The notes under the pieces are model-generated. The model was not told the origin of the DNA and made no database searches. It was given only the letters and a program-made list of their open reading frames with translations. From a virus, in IMG/VR virus record IMGVR_UViG_3300046697_000351, positions 1 through 64,000 of that record: 64,000 bases of DNA. The stretch is one strand, 5' to 3'. This document shows positions 1-7,225 of this stretch, in pieces (the stretch's first letter is position 1; each line of letters opens with the position of its first letter). Made by a program: the position numbers and the translations under genes.

Positions 1-1098
1 TGCGGGTGCGGGTGCGGGTGCGGGCGCTGCTGCCGGGGCCGCCGGGGCCGGAGCACCCATGCCCGGGAATCCCGGAACCCCCGCCGTGGTCGGCTGCGCG
101 GGAGGCATCGCCGTGGTCGGGAATCCCGCGACTCCCGCCGTCGTCGGCTGCGCGATAGGGATCGCCGCCGTGATCCCCGGAACCGGAGCCAGCCCCGTCG
201 CCATCGCCGGAGGGAAGGCCGTGGGGGCCACCGCCGGTGCCAACGTCGGAGCCGGGAGCGCGGCGGGGGCCATTCCCGACATCAGCGGCAGGCCCGGCGC
301 CGGGTACGAGGCCGCCGGAGCCGGTGCCGGAGCCGCAGCCTGTGACGGCGCTGCGGTCTGGTCCGTGACATTGACGACCTTCGTGACCTTCGCCAGAACG
401 TTCTGGGCCAGGTCCACGAACTCGAAGTCCGCGTAGCTGTACATCTTCTTGAAGGCCTTGTTCTCGCGCTCGGCGTGCTTGATCTTGATCACGCACGTGG
501 TGATGTCCACCCCCATCTGCTGGAGCTTGGGCATCAGGCCCTTGGCCCCGAACATGGCGTAGACCGAGGACTCCGGGGTGTTGACCATCACCGGGTTCTC
601 GTGCTCGTACATGACGAGACCGCCCTGGACCGGCACGAACTCCCGGTGCCACTTGATGGTGTAGCGCAGGGAGCAGGCGATGTTGCGGCCACCGTCACCG
701 AGATACTGCGGGCGCGCCGTCTCCGGGTGCTGCTCGTAGTACTTGTTGAAGGCGTCGACGCTGCTGATCCTCGGGCAAGAGGGGCAGGCGATGCCGCTGT
801 AGGCGGACTTGGCGTCGTCCGACCAACACGCCCGCTCGTTGTCCTTGAAGAACACGCGGTTGGCGCGCGCGGCGCAGACCTGGATGTAGAGTTCGGCCCG
901 GGCCTCATTCGTCTTCTTGTTCACGAAGCACTTGCGGTCCGTGTCGATCGCCCAGATTTCTCCGAACGAACCACCACCCAGAACATCCGGTGGAGGAGCC
1001 TCGACTGCGCCAGAGGCGTTGGCCTTGTCGAACGGGTTAGCCGTCCTCCCGCCCGTGACCATCGCTCCCGGCGTCCCTGCTGGTACCATGTCGTTCAT
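1..1098 (-). CDS. Unrecognised phage protein with Ala/Pro-rich tail (3' end outside window)
   Basis: The frame is open from an ATG at 1098, with GGAGG nine bases upstream (1107-1111), to the window edge, 366 codons without a stop. Residues about 1-260 look globular and contain a Cys pair (CPSC). After about residue 265 the chain becomes a long Ala/Pro/Gly-rich linker with repeated TTAGV and PAPAP-like units, which is the source of the extreme GC at 1-350. It is downstream of the primase-helicase and two small genes in one leftward operon, so a role in DNA replication or repair is possible, but no family was recognised. The flexible acidic-free tail would suit a protein-protein linker. The C-terminus is missing. 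Confidence 0.75.
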   Translation of the reverse strand, partial: MNDMVPAGTPGAMVTGGRTANPFDKANASGAVEAPPPDVLGGGSFGEIWAIDTDRKCFVNKKTNEARAELYIQVCAARANRVFFKDNERACWSDDAKSAYSGIACPSCPRISSVDAFNKYYEQHPETARPQYLGDGGRNIACSLRYTIKWHREFVPVQGGLVMYEHENPVMVNTPESSVYAMFGAKGLMPKLQQMGVDITTCVIKIKHAERENKAFKKMYSYADFEFVDLAQNVLAKVTKVVNVTDQTAAPSQAAAPAPAPAASYPAPGLPLMSGMAPAALPAPTLAPAVAPTAFPPAMATGLAPVPGITAAIPIAQPTTAGVAGFPTTAMPPAQPTTAGVPGFPGMGAPAPAAPAAAPAPAPAPA

Positions 1099-1122
1099 TT
1101 ACGATTCCTCCTTGGTTTGATC

Positions 1123-1701
1123 CTATCCACCGATACTGGGCGGAAAGGCACTCACGCTTCCCTCGCCATCGTCCGGGGCGTTGATCCCCGGGGTCAGGTC
1201 CTTGTCCGCGCCTGCGCCGTAGTACCGAGCGCGCCAGGCCTCCGCTCCCTTTTGCAGGGTCCGAAACGTATCCTTGCAGAACTCGTGCACCGTCTTCAGG
1301 TCCTCGATCGACCACTTCAGGGCGATCAGGTCGGGGTCGATCGTAAGGGCCCGCTCCAGCGCCGCGTCCGACTTCGGGCGCTTCGCCACTTCCTCGTTCC
1401 CGTTCAAGGCCGCCGCCTTCTGGGCCCTGACCCTGTCCATGGCCATGCCGTACTCGTTGAGCTTGAACGCGACGCGGGCGGCCATGACGTTGGTGTAGCT
1501 CATCACGACCTGAATCTTGACCATGAAGTGGGCGACGGCCCCGGGCAGGCAGTCGGTGTCGATGACGTTGGCCTGCTCCTCAGCCAGGTCCGTGAAGATG
1601 GAAAGGTTCAGGTTCGGCTCCCTGTCCAGTACCGCGAGGTTCGGGTTAAGTTCCGACCAGCTCTGAGGAAAATTGCACTTGTCGCTGAACAGCTTTATCA
1701 T
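1123..1701 (-). CDS. Unrecognised 192-aa protein of the replication operon
   Basis: The ATG at 1701 overlaps the stop of the upstream gene by four bases (ATGA), the usual junction in this operon, so this start is preferred over longer in-frame extensions. The product begins MIKLFSDKCNF and is rich in helical segments (for example around AHFMVKIQVVMSYTNVMAAR). The C-terminal 25 residues are Gly/Asp/Ser-rich and probably disordered. It has no signal peptide, membrane segment or catalytic motif that I recognise. Its place between the primase-helicase and the Ala/Pro-rich protein suggests a role in early DNA metabolism, by position only. Confidence 0.75.
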   Translation of the reverse strand: MIKLFSDKCNFPQSWSELNPNLAVLDREPNLNLSIFTDLAEEQANVIDTDCLPGAVAHFMVKIQVVMSYTNVMAARVAFKLNEYGMAMDRVRAQKAAALNGNEEVAKRPKSDAALERALTIDPDLIALKWSIEDLKTVHEFCKDTFRTLQKGAEAWRARYYGAGADKDLTPGINAPDDGEGSVSAFPPSIGG

Positions 1702-2066
1702 TTTTGCCTCCCCGTCATGGGATCGCGGGTCACCGCGTTCCTGATCTGGCCCAGAGTCAGGGCCTCGTTCACGCGCTGGATCACCTCTGACCTGACCCGG
1801 ACCATCATCTGCGCCCGCTCCATCGTCAGGCGCATGTTCCAGTTCAGGAAGAGGTTGTGCTTCTCGCTCTCGTACTTGGGGTCGAGCAACCGCTCCCACT
1901 GGGCCTGCGCCGTGAGCTGCGCGTAGGCCAGGGGCATAGGTAGGTAGACGTACTGCCCCTCCTTGACCGGACCGAAGGCCATGGACCCGTACTGGGTCGA
2001 CGTCGGCCACGTCTCCCCGTAGGTCTCCTCGACGTAACGAACATTCGGCGACTGGCTATGATCCAC
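1698..2066 (-). CDS. Unrecognised 122-aa protein
   Basis: The frame runs from ATG 2066 (MDHSQSPNVRYVEE) to a stop that overlaps the next start. It also overlaps the end of the primase-helicase gene by 11 bases, so it is probably translationally coupled to it; AGAGAGCC lies just upstream. The sequence is mostly helical with an amphipathic centre (LTMERAQMMVRVRSEVIQRV) and has no cysteines or known motif. Antisense frames across this stretch are longer but have no ribosome-binding site and biased composition. Confidence 0.7.
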   Translation of the reverse strand: MDHSQSPNVRYVEETYGETWPTSTQYGSMAFGPVKEGQYVYLPMPLAYAQLTAQAQWERLLDPKYESEKHNLFLNWNMRLTMERAQMMVRVRSEVIQRVNEALTLGQIRNAVTRDPMTGRQK

Positions 2067-4203
2067 TGGCTCTCTCCTTACCGTCAGGTCCTTCCAGGCC
2101 CGGCGCCGGTGGAAGGGTGATGGGCTGGGCCACGGCCCGGGCCGCGATCTCCGCCCGTTTCCTGGGGTCTGCGGGGAATAGCTTCAGGTACCTGGGCACG
2201 AACTCAAAGTCTACGATGCAGTGCGCGGGACCGTAGCGGTTCTTCAGAATCTTCGACCGCCAGACGCCCTCCAGCTCCTTCTTCTTCGCGTCTACCAGAC
2301 CCTCTTCCAGCTCCGGTCGCCAGGCCCCGATCAGGACGTCGGCGGAGTCCCGGACCGCGCTGCTGTCGCGGGCGTGGGAGTCGTCGATGGCGACGCCTGG
2401 CTTACCGGCCTTGGTCGTCTGGTGCAAGCTGACGATCCGGCAGTTGAGGCGCTTGGCCACTTCCTTCTGCTCGCGCGCCAGGTACGACACCTGCTCGTAG
2501 ATGGAGTTGCCGTCGCCGTGGAGGTAGCCGAGATAATCGATGAAGATCACGGACACGGGCCTGCCGAAGTAGGCGAAGCCCGCGCCCCGGGTGTTCTCCT
2601 CGATCATCTTCAGGTTCAGGCCGCCCTGGTCGCAGACCAGGAGGTTCTTGAGCTTGGCGCTCAGGCTCTGGGCCGCCGAGAAAATCTTGCTGTTCTGGGC
2701 GTCGTTACCCGCGACCATCCACCTCTCGACCTCACCTCCATCCATCTCCCCGGCCATCTGCATGAAGCGCTCGAAGACCATCAGCGACTTTTGCTCAAGG
2801 CTGTAGAAGATCATGGGGACATCCGGCTGCGTCTCCCCGATCGACATCATCAACTGCTCCGCGAACGTGGTCTTCCCGGTCCCGGCGGCGGCGATCAGCT
2901 GCCAGACGTCTCCGGGCTTCATGCCCCGCGTGAGCTTGTCGTACGGAGCCCAGCCCGTGTTCACGCGCTGGCTGTCGATCGTGCGCGTGTACTCCTCGTA
3001 CTTTGTGATCAGGCTACCGATGTTGTCGAAGGAGATGCTGGAGACGGCCTCTCCGCCCTTGCCAGTCATGTAGTGGTCAACGATCGCCTCGTCCTTCGAC
3101 CACTTCTTGGCGAGGTAGGAAATCAGGTCCTTCTGGCTCAGCGGGTTCTCGGCGATGGCCACCATCGCCTTCGCCCGACGATACTGGAGTTCAACCACGG
3201 GCTCACTGGCCAGGACCTGATCGAGCAGGTACCGGTCCATGGGGATCGACTCCCGCACGATCTTCACCAAGGCATCCTTGCCGTGGTTGATCAGAACATC
3301 ATTCAAATCCTTCGAGCCATCCGGGATCACGACCGCGCGGATGTGGGCCTCAGGCACCGCTGAGTGGATCACGGTGCGGTTCACCAGGAGCTTGTCCTGG
3401 GCCGTCCTATCGTTGCAGGCCGCGAACAGGACCACCATCCCAAGACCGCCCAAAGCCCTTATCTCTTCCGCCTGCTCTTTGGTGACCTTCGACGAGCAAT
3501 ACGCCACTCCGGTCTTGATCCCTGCTTCCCAGAGCGCAGCACAACACATGTAGCTCTCGCAGAGGATAAGATGCTGGTCCTGGGACAGGAACCTCCGGGC
3601 CCGGTCAAAGTTATAGAGGATGCTCTTCTTGTCGTAGATTTCATCGGCGGCGTCATTCTTCCACTTCGGTCCGCCCTTGACAGCGTAGTCGAGATCGCGC
3701 CTGGCAAAAGCAACGATGCGCCCAAACTTGTCATTGATAGGTACGACGATCGAGTTCTCGCGAGTGGCGAAGGTGATGCCGAGGTCCTGGATAGTCTGGT
3801 CCGAGAGCTTACGCTCCTCGCGCAGGTATCGGACCAGCTCGGGTCGCGCGCTGCCGATTGTGGGAAGCGCCGACAGCATATCGGACTTCTCCTTCCTCCT
3901 CTTCTCAGACTTCTCATACCGATCACTCTCTTCCTGGCTGACCACGATGTTGTATTCTATGCACAGGGAACGGGCGGAATCGACGATGCTGAGATTCTGC
4001 CTCCGCGCCTCAAAATCAATTACTGACCCTCCAGAATTGCATTTTCCATAACACCAAAAATGATCTTTATATACGTAAAAACTTGGCGTGCGCTCCTCGT
4101 GGAATGGGCAGCAAGCCTTCATCGGCATCGTAGTACCGTGAAGTTCGACGTGCTTACCTATATGACGAATTATATCGACGGAATCGCGAACGCGATTAAA
4201 CAT
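2056..4203 (-). CDS. Bifunctional primase-helicase, CHC2 zinc finger plus DnaB-type helicase, degenerate TOPRIM
   Basis: This protein should unwind the fork and, if its primase half is active, lay primers, as T7 gp4 does. With the start at ATG 4203 (715 aa, GGAG four bases upstream), a CHC2-type zinc finger lies at about 31-55 (CPFH ... WCYGKC). A TOPRIM-like region is at about 212-270 and a RecA-like DnaB helicase fills the second half. Walker A is AAAGTGKTT near 438-446, Walker B is VIFIDYLG near 552, and a SLHQ motif follows near 592. The TOPRIM acidic signature is eroded: the EG motif reads ES and the usual DxDxxG reads ACNDRT. A GTG 15 bases upstream (4218) is an alternative start. The ATG overlaps the stop of the upstream HNH gene. 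Confidence 0.9.
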   Translation of the reverse strand: MFNRVRDSVDIIRHIGKHVELHGTTMPMKACCPFHEERTPSFYVYKDHFWCYGKCNSGGSVIDFEARRQNLSIVDSARSLCIEYNIVVSQEESDRYEKSEKRRKEKSDMLSALPTIGSARPELVRYLREERKLSDQTIQDLGITFATRENSIVVPINDKFGRIVAFARRDLDYAVKGGPKWKNDAADEIYDKKSILYNFDRARRFLSQDQHLILCESYMCCAALWEAGIKTGVAYCSSKVTKEQAEEIRALGGLGMVVLFAACNDRTAQDKLLVNRTVIHSAVPEAHIRAVVIPDGSKDLNDVLINHGKDALVKIVRESIPMDRYLLDQVLASEPVVELQYRRAKAMVAIAENPLSQKDLISYLAKKWSKDEAIVDHYMTGKGGEAVSSISFDNIGSLITKYEEYTRTIDSQRVNTGWAPYDKLTRGMKPGDVWQLIAAAGTGKTTFAEQLMMSIGETQPDVPMIFYSLEQKSLMVFERFMQMAGEMDGGEVERWMVAGNDAQNSKIFSAAQSLSAKLKNLLVCDQGGLNLKMIEENTRGAGFAYFGRPVSVIFIDYLGYLHGDGNSIYEQVSYLAREQKEVAKRLNCRIVSLHQTTKAGKPGVAIDDSHARDSSAVRDSADVLIGAWRPELEEGLVDAKKKELEGVWRSKILKNRYGPAHCIVDFEFVPRYLKLFPADPRKRAEIAARAVAQPITLPPAPGLEGPDGKERASGS

Positions 4204-5032
4204 AGAACTCCAGAGCACGTTCTATGGACCAACGCTTGGAATTGATCCTGTAGGATATTGTGTGGAGAGGAATCTTCTGTCTCCTAGACCACTCAGACAT
4301 GGTCAGAGTGATACCACCGCACTCTATGAGCCGATTGCGCCTAGTGTTGTTGGCGGACTCCGTGGGTGTGGACCACTTGCAATTTGATGGGGAATAACCA
4401 AGATCGTTGTTTTTCCTGTCTAAGTACATCCCCTTCGGCCTGGCGCCCATGTCATGGAGGAAATTGGAGAACGATCTCTTCCACCTATCGCAAACCGTTA
4501 TACCCCGACCACCATAATCTCTGAACTGCTTGTGGGTCTTCACAGTACAACGATAGACCATCTGCTGCCAGGTTTTATACTCCGACGTCACCGCGCCATT
4601 GAATGCGCACCCGTGAGTGACATTGGACGCCAACAAGCGCTCCCGGCGCAGGCATCCGCACGACGAAGTCCTACCAGAATCCAGGGCATATGCACTCGTG
4701 AATGTTTTTCCTCCGCAGCTGCAAGCGCATTCCCATAGGATGTGAATTGCACCGTTTGTCCGACGAACCCGAGTCATTCCGACCACCAATAGCCGCCCGA
4801 ATTTCTTGTTGATTAAATTTCTAAACCCATCATCCCGAACCGTGCGGAAACGACAGCCGCATGAACTAACGTGCCCCGAGGTCAACCGCCATGCCTCGAC
4901 CTTAATTGATTTACCGCACTCGCACGAGCACTTCAGCGTGGCGTGGGGTTTCATGGAAAAACCAACTACCAGCAAGCGCCCAAATTTCTTGCCGGAGTAA
5001 GAACGATACCTCTCCTCCAAATCTCTAATCAT
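4196..5032 (-). CDS. HNH-type homing endonuclease with duplicated N-terminal zinc-binding module
   Basis: This is probably a free-standing homing endonuclease that nicks or cuts DNA at a cognate site. The first 130 residues hold two copies of a module that begins KKFGRLLVVG, continues with a CxCxCG cluster and ends SGxxSSCGC, likely zinc ribbons for DNA binding. The C-terminal half has the phage HNH/AP2-type signature: YKTWQQMVYRC, YGGRGITVCDRW, FLHDMGxRPxGMYLDR, then a helical DNA-binding tail (MSEWSRRQKIPLHTISYRI). It sits in frame-coupled fashion between two replication genes, with TGATG and ATGTTTAA junctions at its ends. Its base composition is visibly more AT-rich than its neighbours, which fits recent transfer into the operon. 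Confidence 0.85.
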   Translation of the reverse strand: MIRDLEERYRSYSGKKFGRLLVVGFSMKPHATLKCSCECGKSIKVEAWRLTSGHVSSCGCRFRTVRDDGFRNLINKKFGRLLVVGMTRVRRTNGAIHILWECACSCGGKTFTSAYALDSGRTSSCGCLRRERLLASNVTHGCAFNGAVTSEYKTWQQMVYRCTVKTHKQFRDYGGRGITVCDRWKRSFSNFLHDMGARPKGMYLDRKNNDLGYSPSNCKWSTPTESANNTRRNRLIECGGITLTMSEWSRRQKIPLHTISYRINSKRWSIERALEFYV

Positions 5033-5466
5033 CAGAATTCCCCAGCGATCCCCTTCTCCTCATGAGCAGAGAACTCTGCGATCTTGGCAGCCTTGGGCAC
5101 CTTACCCTTCCCATTGCAGTGCGGGCACCTGACCATCTCCGTCACGTTCCGCGTCGGGGGCCTGCCCGTGAAGCTCCAGACCAGGCAGACCTTCCCGCTC
5201 ACCGAGCACTTGCGCTTGGACACGGCCTCGACCACGTCCAGGTTCTTCAGCTCGGTGAGCCTCGGCCTGACGCAGTCCCGCTGCGTCACGTTCAGCCTAG
5301 CCGTGACCTCGTTAGCGGTCATGGGCCCGTAGCTGTCGATGGCGACGACCACCAGCTTCTGGAGGTCTGAGACCAGGCCGTTGCCAACGATCTGCTGGTA
5401 TACCTCCCGCGAGATCGCGGCGCCGCTGACCGGGACCTGCGGCAGGTCCATCTGCGCGCTATCCAT
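5032..5466 (-). CDS. Winged-helix protein with C-terminal CxxCxGxG zinc motif
   Basis: The start at ATG 5466 is chosen because GGAGG lies seven bases upstream; a longer frame would begin at 5481. The middle (VSDLQKLVVVAIDSYGPMTANEVTARLNVTQ...VRPRLTELKNLDVVEAV) reads as a winged helix-turn-helix of the kind that tests replication or transcription DNA sites. Near the C-terminus CPHCNGKGKV resembles one DnaJ-like or zinc-ribbon knuckle, with a Cys pair earlier (KRKCSVSGKVC). It may be a DNA-binding accessory factor for replication. Its stop overlaps the HNH start. Confidence 0.75.
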   Translation of the reverse strand: MDSAQMDLPQVPVSGAAISREVYQQIVGNGLVSDLQKLVVVAIDSYGPMTANEVTARLNVTQRDCVRPRLTELKNLDVVEAVSKRKCSVSGKVCLVWSFTGRPPTRNVTEMVRCPHCNGKGKVPKAAKIAEFSAHEEKGIAGEF

Positions 5467-5938
5467 TGATCGCCTCCTCACCCACGGTCGGTGGCAGATG
5501 GGTGGTGGACGCTGACGCGGGTCCCGAGGTCTGGGGCTGCGGGGCGCCGGTCGCGGTCTGGCCCAGGACCGCCCGCGAGCCCACGGCGAGGTTGGGCCTG
5601 ATCAGGTCAGAGATCGAGATCACTCCCCCCGAGGCCTTGGCCACGGCATCGAAGAACAGTCCGAAGGCGACGCGCCCGCAGTTGTCCTTGAGCCACGGGA
5701 GCTTGGACCGGCGTGAGACGCACGTGCCCCAGGCCCCGTACTCGTCGACCAAGCTCTTTATTGACTGGATGCTGACCTTGCTGCGGCTGCCACGGAACCG
5801 AAGCTCGATCACGCGCTTGAACTCCTCCCACGCGCAATCGGCGAAGGCGGCGGCCTGGACTTCGGCGGCCTTGTTTGGGGTCATAACCTTCCCCTTGGTG
5901 GATGCCAGTATTTTTTCCACGGCTTCTTTCGCTTTCAT
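5459..5938 (-). CDS. Unrecognised 159-aa replication-operon protein
   Basis: ATG 5938 (MKAKEAVEKILAS) is preferred over upstream in-frame starts because GAGAGGAA sits directly before it and the ATGA junction with the upstream gene matches the local style. The first 120 residues are mixed helical; one stretch reads WEEFKRVIELRFRGSRSKVSI. The last 45 residues are Pro/Ala/Ser/Thr-rich and probably flexible. No catalytic motif is visible. The stop lies eight bases inside the next gene. Confidence 0.7.
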   Translation of the reverse strand: MKAKEAVEKILASTKGKVMTPNKAAEVQAAAFADCAWEEFKRVIELRFRGSRSKVSIQSIKSLVDEYGAWGTCVSRRSKLPWLKDNCGRVAFGLFFDAVAKASGGVISISDLIRPNLAVGSRAVLGQTATGAPQPQTSGPASASTTHLPPTVGEEAING

Positions 5939-6192
5939 TTCCTCTCCCATGCGTCGAGTGCGGCTACGTGCGCCAGGCCCCAGTGCATCAGCGCGATCTC
6001 GAAGGTCACGATCGGGCCCCTGCCTTCGAGTACGGCCTTCCACGTCGAGTCTAGGTCAGCCTTCGTCACTGCCATGGCCACGGCCAGGTCCGGGCGCTGC
6101 TGGTCGAGCCAGGGACCCGTACCCTCCCTCCAGCGGTGGGCGAACGTGCCCTTCACCGACGAGAACTTTTGGGACAGGTCCTGGGCCGTCAC
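5935..6192 (-). CDS. Small helical protein, 85 aa, GTG start
   Basis: The GTG at 6192 overlaps the upstream stop (GTGA) and has AGGAGG six bases before it, a better start than the distal in-frame codon at 6225. The product (MTAQDLSQKFSSVKG...) has a Trp-containing segment HRWREGTGPWLDQQRP and a helical C-terminus (IVTFEIALMHWGLAHVAAL). No family was recognised. It is tightly coupled to both neighbours in the replication operon. Confidence 0.65.
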   Translation of the reverse strand: MTAQDLSQKFSSVKGTFAHRWREGTGPWLDQQRPDLAVAMAVTKADLDSTWKAVLEGRGPIVTFEIALMHWGLAHVAALDAWERK

Positions 6193-6374
6193 GGCTTCCT
6201 CCTGGGCTTCTGGTGCCGGGAGCAAAGGAACTTCCCCCCGACCTTCCTCAAGCCGTGGGTGATCATGCAGCCGTGGGCTCTGGCGTACGTCGTGTCCTTG
6301 ACCCAGGCCTCGCAGTACTCTCCGCGACGGGCGCGTCGGATTCCAGGAGTCACGGGGTAAGTGATCGGGGTCAC
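6189..6374 (-). CDS. Small basic protein, 61 aa, GTG start
   Basis: The GTG at 6374 overlaps the stop of the helicase-loader gene (GTGA) and follows AGGAGG by six bases. The product is strongly basic (repeated RRAR, KPRRK) with three cysteines (EYCEAW, HGCMITHG, FLCSRH) and histidines that could form a zinc site. A small nucleic-acid-binding protein is plausible; the function is unknown. Confidence 0.65.
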   Translation of the reverse strand: MTPITYPVTPGIRRARRGEYCEAWVKDTTYARAHGCMITHGLRKVGGKFLCSRHQKPRRKP

Positions 6375-7225
6375 TGGGACCTCCTCTTGCCCCGGTTCTC
6401 CCGGGGGTTGTCGATAGTTACGATGTCTCCGTTGCCTTCGAGCCGGGACATGATCGGGTGGCCGTAGTTGTCGCCCAGGGCCTTGGCCACGCGCTCGACC
6501 GTGGGCTCGTTGTCGGTGACGATTACGGGCTTGCGGTTGTTCGTCCTATTATTGACCACCTCAAAGATGTGGCTCAACTTCTTATCGTCCCCACCCCGGA
6601 ACCGCGTGAGGTCGTCGATGACGAGGAGGTCGGTGGTCTCAAGCCTCTTCTCGTAGTCGGCGAGGGACCTGCGGCTGGCCTTGCAGCCCGGGTCGGTGTT
6701 CTGCTCGTCTTGGGCCTGCCCGCGAGGGAGGACCGGGTACCTCAGGTAGTGCTCAGAAATCTTTCCGAACCACTCCACGGGCTGGACGAAGCAGCAGACG
6801 TCCTGGTGGCACACGGATTCGGTCCAGTAGTCCTCGATAAGCTGCTGCATGATCGCGCACGCGAGGTGGGTCTTGCCCGCGCCGCTGTCGACGCCGAGCA
6901 GGATCAGGCACCGGCCACCGTTGCGGGCCCTGGTCCAGCCCCCGGCGTCCGGGGCCCCCTGCCAGTTGGTAGCGTACTTGTACGCGAAGTCCACGACGTT
7001 CTGGTAGTTGGGGTAGCGCTCGCGGACCGTGACGCTGCCGTTGTCGAAGCGCTTGCCCTGGTACTTGGGGGGGATGCGAGCTTCCGAGGACACGGCCAGG
7101 GCCTTGATCATGTCGGGCCAGCACGCGCAGTGGATAACGCCCTTGCCATCGGGACCCATGACCCAGGCCGATCCTTCGCACATGCCGTGGGGGCAGTGCC
7201 ACTTCCCGGCTAGGTCAAAGCTCAC
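6371..7225 (-). CDS. DnaC-like AAA+ helicase loader
   Basis: This protein probably loads the replicative helicase at the phage origin, the role of DnaC or lambda P. It is 284 aa. An N-terminal Cys cluster at about 11-35 (CPHGMC, CAC) may bind zinc. The AAA+ core has Walker A GVDSGAGKTH at 111-120, Walker B LLVIDDL near 200, sensor-1 VIVTDN near 235 and an arginine in SRLEGNG near 261. The start is a GTG that overlaps the initiator stop by four bases, with GGAGG upstream. Gene order initiator then loader matches the O-P order of lambdoid phages. Confidence 0.85.
   Translation of the reverse strand: MSFDLAGKWHCPHGMCEGSAWVMGPDGKGVIHCACWPDMIKALAVSSEARIPPKYQGKRFDNGSVTVRERYPNYQNVVDFAYKYATNWQGAPDAGGWTRARNGGRCLILLGVDSGAGKTHLACAIMQQLIEDYWTESVCHQDVCCFVQPVEWFGKISEHYLRYPVLPRGQAQDEQNTDPGCKASRRSLADYEKRLETTDLLVIDDLTRFRGGDDKKLSHIFEVVNNRTNNRKPVIVTDNEPTVERVAKALGDNYGHPIMSRLEGNGDIVTIDNPRENRGKRRSQ

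Noticed and set aside
475-1926. Long plus-strand frame of 483 codons
   Set aside because: It is antisense to three coupled minus-strand genes, lacks a ribosome-binding site and has His/Arg/Leu/Val-rich shadow composition.
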